From NCBI GenBank assembly GCA_904063045.1, contig CAJFCJ010000012.1:806001-870000 (forward strand): a stretch of 64,000 nt of DNA. The letters are read 5' to 3'. The notes beneath the pieces are model-generated. The model was not told the DNA's origin, made no database searches, and saw nothing but the letters and a program-made list of their open reading frames with translations. Origin of the DNA: Dimorphilus gyrociliatus (lineage: Eukaryota; Annelida; Polychaeta; Dinophilidae). This document shows positions 49,201 to 59,350 of the stretch, piece after piece. The position numbers and the translations under genes were made by a program. Within the stretch, counting starts at the first letter, position 1. Every line of letters starts with the position of its first letter.

Positions 49201-52200
49201 CCTCGGAACGGACGTTTATTCTAATAAACAAGCCGACTTACTTGACACATTCCGTAGCACTTTTCCAGATTCTCGAATGTTGCGCTACAAGGTTTCAGGC
49301 ACTGCAAATAAAATATCAATTTAATTCAAATTATCACTAAACGAAAAACTAGATGTTATTATTTATAATTTACCCTAAATTTTATACAGTAATTTTCGAG
49401 ATATTCGTGTTACAGAATATTTTAATTAGTGCAAGCATACACGATAACTTATACCTAGGCCTAAGTAAATTTCTTCTTTAAATATACAAAAGTTTTGGAA
49501 TTTGAAGGAGAAACACCGAGCAAATATTAGTTTAGATCAGTTGTGAAAAATTTCAATGTTGCTCTTAACACTTTTCTCACATTTCTACCACTTTTCATCT
49601 GGACAATACTTTTATTGAAAATTAATAGGAGTAAGCATACTACTGCCATCTGCTGTTCGGGTAGATTTAAGGGATATTATTGACCACTATTATCCTATAC
49701 TCATTACGAAACCCAACTATTTTGACCCACTTTTTTCTTTTACTACTAAAATTGCCCGGCTTTACAACAAAACAGTTGAAACAGTCAAGTTTGACAGCTG
49801 ATTGCGTAATTATACGTAAGCAGAAGCGTCTGAAGAGAGATTGTTACCGCCTCTGCAAATTTTCCATACAGACAAGACACACATTTATTCAATAAAGCGG
49901 AAACACTCTGAATATAAGCGACGATTCTTATAAATTATTACGCAATTCGCTTCACAACAGATTGATTGACACTCTTAACAATTCCCCGGCGACCTCCACT
50001 TCCTCCTTATATATATATAAATATATATATATATATGCATAGGCCTACAAAGAGCGAAGGGATTTGAAGTCAAATTATTAATAAAAGAGAAGCGAAGACG
50101 TAGAACTGCGCAACTGTCACCAATATAAATTCTCCTACATCCCCAGAAATTTCTTTCGATAAAAGTTCATAGACTACAAGCTCTTTTTCCCTTTTCATAC
50201 TTTTTTTTTTATTAAAAAAGTAACCAAATACTACTGGGAGTATAATGTTAATTCTTAAAAGAAGTAGGCGTTAATGGAGGCGTTCTTTGGATTCGCCTGA
50301 GATAAGGAAAAAATCGAAGGGCATTCGTTACAAACAATGCAAACAGTAATCAATAGACGCACATGCGCCGCGTGTATAGAACGGATCTAATTGTTAATCT
50401 ATAAGCGCGGAGAGCGCAGCTGTTGGGAGACGACGGACAAAAGACGCCTTGGAATGTTATGTCACCTGTCAAAATCTCTCTTCTCCTCTGTCTCTTTTCT
50501 TCTAAATCCTTCTCAATCACTTTTCAACACATATTCAAATTTAAATTGCAAATGATGTGAAACTTGTTAATCATGTATCAGCATAGAATGACAGAATGAT
50601 AAAGCAAGAGAAATGAATGAAAAGAAGCGAGAGCTGATTTAATGCATAAATAGCATGTTTGACTATCCAAAAGAATTCAGTGCCATATTGTGGAACAGAG
50701 ATTGCTCATACATTACAAAATTCGACCGCCGGAGCCCTCGGGAGACGCCCTCGGGATTCGTTTAAACGCACTAATTACGGAATAGCGACGCGCAAGAAAA
50801 AATGACGAGTCTTCATTTGCATCTTTGCCCAGAATACTTTCCTTGTTAAGTGCATGAATCATTTCATTGTGTAGCATATTCTGGCTCGCATTAAGTGCAA
50901 ACTTATTTATGTTTATTTTTTATGATACGGCCTGAAGTAATAATTCCTAAGGGTCTTTCTTTTTCACCGTGTGATGAGGAAACGTAAGGTCAATAGAGGT
51001 GATATGCAAATGAGTGAACTTGATGAAGGTGAAGGAAGAAAAGTAAAAAGTAGGAATGTTGTTGAATGAATGTATAATGTAAAAATATGAAGTCTATTGG
51101 AAATGAAAACCCGAAGGCATTTCTTTATTGCATATCTATTGGTAATGGAAGAGGTCAATTTGAAGGTCTTGAAGAACTCATAAATATTACCCGACTTCTA
51201 GGCGATTCATTGACTCGGTTTATCACTTTTATCCTTTTTCAACAGTTCTATAGAGTTTTAAAGCCTAATGGCTTAGCGGAGACGATATATAGCGCCTTTA
51301 TATACGGCCCTGGGGGCCTGTCGGTTGGTAGGGGCGGCTAAAGGAATTAAAATCCCGTCTCTTGGGTGTATTAACAAACCGAGAACAATTTAAAACTGGA
51401 CATAAAAGCAATTTAAAAAGGAAAAAAGAGAAGTTTTTTCAGACTCCTCGTTAGGACCGTATATTTATGATATCTATTATAGGGCAATACAATCCGAATT
51501 ACTGACACTCAACTCTTTTTCCATCATACACACGCTTCAAGAGTATCCCCAAATGATTAAATGCAAATAAAGCAGACAGCGTGCACAGTGACACGCTTCG
51601 CGCATTGCAGACAATCTCTCATTCAATTTTTGTGGGTAATATCTTGCGCATGCGCGATGCATTGAGGCGAGCTCATTCGATTTGTTTGTGAAAACGGGCG
51701 GATGAATGCGTTTAATCACCTAATTATTGAGCGTTGAGTCACCAGTCACGACAGATGATCTTTTGAAGAAAGAGTTTTTCACACTTTCTTTTTATCTTTT
51801 TTATGCAACTTTAACAGTTTTTACTCTTTAATCATATTCTTAATAAGGTTTGCTAATGAATGTAAAAAAATGGAATGATAGAGGAGAAGAGAGAATAAGA
51901 GAATCGTTAATTTTTTCGCTTTTTAACCCTTTCACTTGAACTCGCTATTAGTTTTTATGAAAAACGTATAATAAAACACACCCGTCACTTTCAAAGGCAT
52001 TCTCATCAAATTACACAACAATTTATCAACGCCCAAACACTCCGTTTCCAGCCCGCAATTTTTCACGGCTCCTTGAACGCGTCATTCTTTCACGGTTGGA
52101 GAATTTTTCCAAAGCGTCTAATATAAACGCATTGAATCATTCAACGAATAAACTCTCAGCGGTTGGTCGACATCGAAACGTTCATAAAAAAACGCCTAAT

Positions 52201-55200
52201 AAAATTGAACGCTTAGTTTCAAAAGGCAATAATCCTATTATTATTTACACCCGGTGCTGATTCATTCCTGTTTCATTATAATGCAAATTGAACGGCGTGC
52301 GCGAATATGCAAATGAATGTTTAATTAATCATTTTTTGCTATGCAGGCGTTTCTTATTGAACATAACTCCTCTTTTTGATGGGTGGCGGAAATGCTTTCT
52401 AAATAAATCCTCAGTTATACGCCATTCACAAACAATTTTCACAATACAATAATAAGACTTAAAAAAAGTGGCCTATGGAAAAGGCTAATGATCTCATTCT
52501 CTTTCCGGTGTTGTTATTATTCCACTTTAATGCGTCCCTGTCTCTCCATCTCCTATTTTCTAATATGACAGATGGTTTTAAGCCGTTGAAGGTGATAGTA
52601 AGAAGAAAATTATGTTTTAGAAATCTCTACTTCTTCGTCCCGCTCTTCAATTATTTTATCAACCGACAGATGGGGCATTTTAAATTCGAATTGACGTTTA
52701 GTGCCTTAACTTATTCAACTAGGTAATTATAAAATCCTTTTTTCTCTTTTTCCCCAACTCTCGAGAAAGAAAAAACCAGCTACTCGGAGCGCATATGCTT
52801 CTTCTGAACATTCCTTGTACAAATTTGAACAAACGCCTTTTAAGAGGACCGGAAATGGCCTTTTAACCCAACAAACATATCTTAAACTTTTTTTGTCGCG
52901 TGACCTAACTGATTCATTTTACTTTGATGAGAAAATGTTCTCCAGTAACGCCTAAAACTAATAATGCTAGTGCTGTAGGCCTGACAAGAGACGCCTAATC
53001 GGGCACGTCTGCAATTCATGCTTATACATACGAATCGGTTGTGCATTAGAGACGCAATTAGGTCAACAGTACTTACCGAGGCGCACCACGGTGCAGAGAC
53101 GCATGATCGCAAGGTAGCAGCTACCTGCAATAAAAAAGAAACATATAGTAATTTAGTACAATTTACATAGGGCGGCAATAAAACGCCCCGCTAAGCTATT
53201 AACAATTTGGACGCGATAAGAATTTTACAGCTCACAGTATTATTTAGTATTTATAGGTGTAAAAAGGGAGAAACGTTCTTCTGTAACGACCATTAGCATT
53301 TCCCCTTTTATATCTATAATTGTGATTTCTCTATTAACGAATTGATCGTTTCATCAATCAACCATGAACGAAAATAGGTGAACCGCATTTTCACTCTCTT
53401 CTCTTCTCTTTTCTATATCCCCCCTTCTTTATATTTCTATGCCCCTTCTTATCCCCATTCCACTTATATACATACACATATTGAGCTGTCTTGTCATTCT
53501 TTTCTATCATGCCTATTTTCTGTCGTGACTAAATGATGGTTCAGTGATGCTAGCAACTCGATTAGTTTTGCGTGCGGAGACGCTCTCTCACTTTTCAATA
53601 GGCCTATGAAACACGTAAGAAAAACACTTCTGGAAGTGTGATACATGCGTTGGTGTTGGGATGCCATACTAGTCCAAGTAGAAGCCCGAATATATACATA
53701 AAATCTACATTCTACCCTGTAACTAATCAACGCCCGATTAAACTAGCGGATTAACGCGCTAGCTTGGCTTATCCGTACCGTCGAATCGGATTGCAGTGTT
53801 TTGTGCACTCAACCGCACAGTTTTTTTTCCAGTTCTCCAACCTGAACTATTGACCGTCGGAAGAGAAGAAATAACTTAAATAACTTATAATCCGATTTTC
53901 TCTGACAGGCGTTGAAATCTCCGAATCGAAGAAAAGAAAAGCCTACTCTTTGATAAATAGGCTAATCCGTTAAATAAACAAACAAGAATAGAAAGGAGGC
54001 GGGTTAAGAATTAGATAGTTTTTATATCGATACTCTACGTGACTGTTTGAAGGTGTTGAGAATTTTACTCCACTTCTCGCTACGCTTAATTCTTTTTTAA
54101 ACCGGATTTTTCAATTAAAAAAGAAAAGGTAAAAGTTAAAAATAAATATGGAAAAAAATTGAAAGTACGGTTTAGTACGGTCTATATAACTTTCCAACAC
54201 AATTTTGTATAATCAAAGAATATCCTCTTAGCCAGGGAAGATATGCTATGGTAAGGCCTCAGAAAAATGTTAATGAGCGCGTCTAGTTTGCAAGCACGTC
54301 CGAAGTTGTTTGCTTTCTCAGCTGCTGCCCGCTCTCCTCGGCAAGGCGATACGTTTGTCAAGCGTTTATTTGTGTAAGGGAAGAGATTTTTGAGTTTGCT
54401 CCCGTTTTAAAAAAATAGGCTAGAGGCATGTTGGAGCAAAATACTACTCCCCTGACAAAGACGACGGGAGCCTGATTGACGGATGGAATTAGAGGACGAG
54501 TATATAATCTGGTCGAGTATCTTGTATGCTACTTTTTGTCGTTCCTGAACTCCTTCTCTTGCTCCCAAAACCTAATTCTTATCTCGTTTGCCCCCTTTTT
54601 GGTGCAGTGGAAAAAAATCAAAATGACGAACTATATCCTATAATCTGTCGCACACAATTTAGCCTAGGAACTGGGACGCGTCTACCGCAAAGACTTCTAG
54701 ATGAAATATTAATGCATAGTCGTTATCTGATCGCCGCCTTCTTTATTCCCTTAGATTGATAAATTTACACAACAGACGCTTGTTTTTTATATAGAGACGT
54801 CTTAGGCCGTCTCTAATGTATTGGAATTTTTTCCGATTTTCTCTCTTCTTACAAGATAGGAGGAAGGTAACTTCCGAGTATAAGAAGCTGCTATCTCCTC
54901 TGGGATATTTCCAAGGCCGTTTTTAAAATTTCATAGCCTTCTTATTACGTAACAAATAGGCGGAGAGGGCCACGTGACCACTTTAAGATCAATGCCTACA
55001 GTCGTCCTTCTAATGGACACCGGCTATGCTGATTGATGTGGAAACTGCGGTTTTAACGTCTTTCTGCGCTTGCTAATGGTCGGTTGAGATTTGGATTATT
55101 TTACTCGTACAGGCCAATATATAATATTTATGATAAATACATATAAACATATAAAAACCATTTATATTCATATATTCAATAAACATTGAATAAACACATG

Positions 55201-55378
55201 TGTATAATGTTTTATATCTTAATAAAAATTAATTTTCTCTTACCTCTTGCATTTGTTTTCTATTGTCCAAAAGCAGAGAAACGCAATTTGCCCTGCACTG
55301 AGCCTTTAATAGAACTTCCTTCCTGTCCTCACCGAGAAGCGGTGATAATAAGGCGAATAGGATGATAAAGTTCTGCAT
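46295..55378 (-). CDS. ANOS1: Anosmin-1-like protein, copy B (638 aa)
   Basis: Second anosmin-1 paralogue, on the opposite strand and tail to tail with copy A. Exons on the minus strand: 55378-55244, 53124-53077, 49301-49242, 48105-47277, 47211-47117, 47044-46295; phases agree. Exon 1 is 135 bp, the same as in copy A, and carries a signal peptide plus QCRANC. Exons 2-4 supply the remaining cysteines (CVSAPWCAS, CLKPC, CYGMC, CSQSC), ten in all as in vertebrate anosmin. No WAP domain follows. Four FN3 domains are seen: RFYQFRVTAVSKYG; SWDPPVNTDLPINRYKIYW; an FN3 with LKFACTYEIHVRAIDG; and SWDHPHSDTPILQYRIRWG. After the last FN3 comes a very basic block (KPRHKHKRKKKRRK), a likely heparan-sulphate site, and then a hydrophobic C-terminus (LLVNFVWCFSVAVFWLRL). 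Less divergent than copy A, so the better candidate for the ancestral function. Confidence 0.92.
49302..53076. other. Long second intron of anosmin B
   Basis: 3.8 kb with locally raised G+C compared with its surroundings, several GACGCCT motifs, an NRF1-type site at 51645 and a TA run at 50008-50036. Many short ORFs read through it, but none shows a recognisable protein. It may hold enhancers or an unseen non-coding RNA. Confidence 0.45.
51645..51656. promoter_or_regulatory. NRF1-type palindrome
   Basis: TGCGCATGCGCG fits the NRF1 consensus YGCGCAYGCGCR. NRF1 sites usually mark housekeeping promoters, yet this one lies in the middle of a long anosmin intron with no known start nearby. Confidence 0.45.
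53125..55243. other. First intron of anosmin B
   Basis: No exon is seen. It contains a perfect 8-bp inverted repeat TAGAGACG/CGTCTCTA at 54792-54815. The ORF at 54526-54759 on the plus strand has no recognisable features. Confidence 0.55.
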
Positions 55379-56223
55379 GTTCCAAAAAATTCTCTTTAAA
55401 AGATTGTCTCTGATAATCTTTACATTGTGATCCTCTCTTCCTTAAGTTCCTTTTATATGCTTTCTTCTTCCAATGAACGACAAAAATTTATCTTCCACAA
55501 GCAAAATCCTTGAGTATTGAACAAGGCTGTCTAGACGTCTTCTTTTGTCACCCCTCAAACAGTTCGCGCCCTAATGAACGATTGAGATAAGACTAGAGGG
55601 CGTTGATATTCAGTGTAATCAGTGTCGTCATCTTTCGTTGAAAGACTCAGATTTATCGCTCAATATCGAAAGATGGCGACACTATGCTTGTGTTTTTCTT
55701 TTGTAGAAATTCATACTTCTTTCGCCATCTAACAGCTATCTATAGAATTAATCAGATTAATTAAGTAACCATTTCATCCATTTATTTCACATAAAACAGG
55801 CCTACATGACGTAAATAGTTTGTAAACGGGTAATTTACAGCATAAAGGTTATCATATAAAATTAAGAAATGCAGTAAAAGATAACAAATATGGAATTTTC
55901 TACAAGAAACTGGCTATTTTCATCAAGATAGACTAACTAGTTTATTAGATATTCATTCTAAAAATATAGAATAAAGTAAAAGGCATTTAGTGATATCATA
56001 GTAAAGCTATTTACGTTTTCTATCTAGGATGCCAAAACAATGAGTCAATACGAAAAAGGAATAAGCCAAAGCATGAAAAAACATAGTTATCATATATAAT
56101 GTAATTAGTTAATTTTCTAATATATTTATATCTATATATGTATGTATATAATTTATATTAATTAAGTAGTACAGCCAAAATTCAATTCTCCTATATAGCA
56201 CATTTCGGAAGGTCAAAAAAAAC
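55379..56223. other. Divergent promoter region of anosmin B and ARM-TIR gene A
   Basis: 845 bp between the two start codons. It holds the inverted repeat at 55621-55683 and, just before gene A, a TATATAG at 56193-56199. No exon is seen. Confidence 0.5.
55621..55683. repeat. 17-bp inverted repeat with AAGATGGCG-type arms
   Basis: Left arm 55621-55637 and right arm 55667-55683 are reverse complements with one mismatch in 17; the inner bases TTGA/TCAA can extend the stem around a loop of about 20 bases. Both arms read AAGATGRCGACACT on one strand or the other, close to the YY1 core AAGATGGCG. It could be a hairpin RNA, a paired transcription-factor site or a small transposon relic. Confidence 0.7.
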
Positions 56224-58701
56224 ATGGCAAATATGAATATAGACGATTGTGACTTTGTATTTGATTTTGACGTAGAATATGGTAACAATCTTTCAAACAA
56301 TAAATATATAGATTATATGGAATCTGACGTTAAAGAGACTTATAATCAGATTCGGCAGGATTTTTTAAGCATCGCTAAAAGTTTGAATTCTATTATCCAA
56401 AAAGAAGGTTACAACTATAATCTATCAATATTAACGCATCTAGATAATTTGGTTTGCTTTTACAAGAGAGAACCTTACAGGAATATTCATAAATATAAAA
56501 GAAAATTAATAATAAGGGCTTTGGCTATTGATTATATTGATAGTAATTTCTTAATTACTTTAATTAAGTTATTAGAAAATATGAAAGAAGATAAAAGTAT
56601 GTCAAAAGAGGAGAAAAATGGAAACAATTCGATGTATTCAAGGATTTTTAATATTTTGACAAGATTTGCTCATTTAAGCAATGAATTTTCAAAAACATTG
56701 GTGGTCATAAGCGACTTCATTGATTTTCTTTTAGATCAACTTGAGAAATATTCCCTAATCATAACTGACAGCAAAAAGGTATGTGTTTATTATTTATTCT
56801 TTAATTATTTTAACAATGCTACTAAAGATTATCTTTCTTTATGAATAGGCTAAAAAGATTAAACTGCAAAAGGAAGTTTCTAGTACAATGTCTTTAATAT
56901 ATAATATTATCCGATACGATGACTGCAAAAGTTATTTTATTGATAATACTCGTTTTGTGGATAGCATAAAGTCTTTGCTGTGTATGAATGTGACTTCCAT
57001 ACAATTAATGTCAATATTTAGTCTTGCGTACGTGGCACGGGAGGATAAAGCCGAATTATTTCATAGTAATGCATCTATTATTTTATATGCCGTTGAAAGT
57101 TTGGAAAAAGCGATTAGTTCTAGGAAAACAAAATGTGACGATGAATGGACTGCCTACGAATTAGCAAAGGGAATAGGAAGGTTAGCTGTAAACGACTCTA
57201 ACAAGCAACTTTTAGTTGAAAATGGTGCTGTAATTCCCCTTTATAAATTAACCTTGTCCGAGGATGACGAAGAAGCCTATGGTACGATAAGAACTCCCAC
57301 ATTCAATTAATATTTTCGAGATAAATAAGTAAAGATGCGATTTTTTATTATAATTTTTATTAGAGGCATGTGAAGCTCTTTTAAATCTCGCTTTTGATGA
57401 GGAAATAAAACGGGATATAAACCAAGTCAAAGGGTTAAAAGAAAATATTAAGAAATTATCAAAAACTGATAGACCTTGCCATAAACCTGCTCAAGGTCTC
57501 CTCTGGGTTCTAAATCAAGAATACAGAGATGAGCGTAATCAGAATAACCAAGATACATTACGGTTTCTGTTAAATTATATAACATTATGGCTAGATCCTT
57601 AACTACAATTATTTCTTGTAGTGCCACTAGACCTATGCTAAAAAGCATTGAGAGAGGAGGAGAATGCAACAACCGCAGTCACATTATGATCAGCTATGAA
57701 TGGAGTCATCAAAAGATTGTTTTACAAATTAAAGACTTTCTGGTTAGGCATGGATTTAAAATTTGGATTGATCTAATAAATATGCAAGGATCTACATTAG
57801 ACGCAGTAGCCTGTGGAATTGAACAGAGTTCTTTAGTATTATTGTGTTATTCTGAAAACTACAAAATATCACCCTTCTGTAGAATGGAAGCTGAGTACGT
57901 TGTAACCAAAAAAAAGAAATTTTTACCTGTAAGAATGGATAAGAGTTATAAACCTGACGGTTGGTTGGGAATAATTATTGGATCCAGGTTATATTACGAT
58001 TTCTCAGAAATCAACACTCCCGGCCATCTTAAGAAGTTTTTAAAAGATATTAATGACATATGTAAAAAAAAAACTTTAAAAGCTTATATGAAATTCATTT
58101 TAAGCATATTCTCTCTAATCTTCATCTCTCTATATTTTCGTCTCTTTTGTTTCTCTTTCTACCTCTCTTTCTTTCTCTTTCTTCTTTCCTCTTCTCTCTC
58201 CTTCTCTTTCTGTATCATTTATAATCTGATTTTTAGTTGTTACTTCTTATACAGTAAATCAGGATCATGAACCAGTTAAAGAAGAAATAGCGTCTGATGT
58301 CTCCAAGAAGAATACTCACGCGGATAACAAGATAAAAGAAAGTAATAAACAAAAGAATCTCTATTCATATTTTTCTTAAACTCTATAATTAACTTATATT
58401 CTATAGATAATACTAACAATTTCAACAATCAAATTGTAGCCTTATCCAAGGAAAAGCTCTCTTTCTTAAAAAATTTACGAAGAGAGGTTAGTAGTCACGT
58501 GATCCAATATTTTTTTTTATCCCTTATATAGATTTAATAAACAGTATAGTAGGAATATATTTAGCTATTAGATGTAAATTTTTTTCTTTCTTAATTTATT
58601 TTTAGGCTCCGGAATATTTTTATAAGAAGATTGAAAATGAATTTAATCTTTCAAATTTGAATAATCTAATTGATTTTATGGTTGCATTTAATAAACTATA
58701 A
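56224..58701 (+). CDS. ARM-TIR protein A with truncated SAM-like end (629 aa)
   Basis: Predicted cytoplasmic TIR-domain enzyme or adaptor. Exons: 56224-56778, 56849-57281, 57364-57562, 57622-58061, 58255-58341, 58407-58486, 58606-58701; phases agree. Residues 1-395 are helical with armadillo-like repeats, including EWTAYELAKGIGRLAVND and ACEALLNLAF. The TIR domain (about 418-540) starts at HIMISYEWS and contains FKIWIDLINMQGSTL and FCRMEAEYV. The Glu of EAEY sits where SARM1 has its catalytic Glu, so NAD hydrolysis is possible. KPDGWLG closes the domain. The C-terminus keeps only the last part of the SAM-like region of gene B (APEYFYKKIENEF). The donor at 57562 (GTTTCT) is weak but is the only one in phase. 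It lies 650 bp upstream of its tandem paralogue. Confidence 0.87.
58090..58212 (+). repeat. Polypyrimidine (CTTT/CT)n tract in an intron
   Basis: About 120 bp of nearly pure C/T with irregular CTCTTT units, inside intron 4 of ARM-TIR gene A, ending about 40 bp before the acceptor at 58254. Read as protein it gives the Phe/Leu/Ser-rich artefact that extends the TIR frame. Confidence 0.85.
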
Positions 58702-59350
58702 ATAATACGTGATGTATTGATATATTCTATTAAAATACAATCTAAAAATAAACAACCAAATCATACAATAACCAATGTCAATACTTAATTAACCATATCA
58801 TAGGATCAACGAAAAAAATGATAAAGTGAGATGGCAGATAGGTATGAAGATGGAAGGGTTTATATATCATAGAAGAGATATTATATGTTTATATATATAG
58901 TATACTACTATATATATAGCATTGTGACTCATATATCTAACCAAAAAAAAACACTGCAATAATACTCTCTTTTCTAAGTATATTTGATAATTGTATATCT
59001 TTTTGTTTGCTATCCTGTATTGTTAAAATATTATATTATCTAGTTTGTCTTAAACTAAGCTTTTTTCAAACAATTTTCTAATACCATCTACAAATTCCCT
59101 ATTCTATTGATCACTAATAAATGGCTAGATTACTTGTAGTATAAAACGTTCTAAAGTGAATTGAACATTTTCAATAACTGATTTTTGCATATTAGCAAAT
59201 ATTAAAATAAGGGTATAAGGTAGTGTCAGCGTTTTTTCTTTCCGAGAATTGAATGGTTGCAATACAATTTTATTGACCTGCAAAGAGAAAACATAGCAAC
59301 ATAACAAACGCGAGTATATTTTGCTCAGCTATACGTAAAACAGAAAAAGA
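58702..59350. other. Intergenic spacer between the tandem ARM-TIR genes
   Basis: About 650 bp. Holds the gene A poly(A) signal at 58747-58752, TATATA runs near 58890-58920, and the promoter of gene B. Nothing else is seen. Confidence 0.6.
58747..58752 (+). terminator. Poly(A) signal, ARM-TIR A
   Basis: AATAAA 45 bp after the stop. Confidence 0.55.

Noticed and set aside
51087-51341. 84-codon plus-strand ORF
   Set aside because: Intronic, no domain, ends in low-complexity Gly-rich sequence.
54526-54759. Plus-strand ORF with hydrophobic start
   Set aside because: Inside the first intron of anosmin B, no splice or promoter support, no recognisable domain.
55621-55683. Calling the inverted repeat a miRNA gene
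   Set aside because: Stem and loop size would fit, but without small-RNA data or conservation it is only a hairpin.
58062-58270. Continuation of the ARM-TIR A TIR frame into a Phe/Leu/Ser-rich hydrophobic stretch that looks like a membrane segment
   Set aside because: It is the polypyrimidine tract read as protein; an in-phase GT donor at 58062 and acceptor at 58254 remove it.
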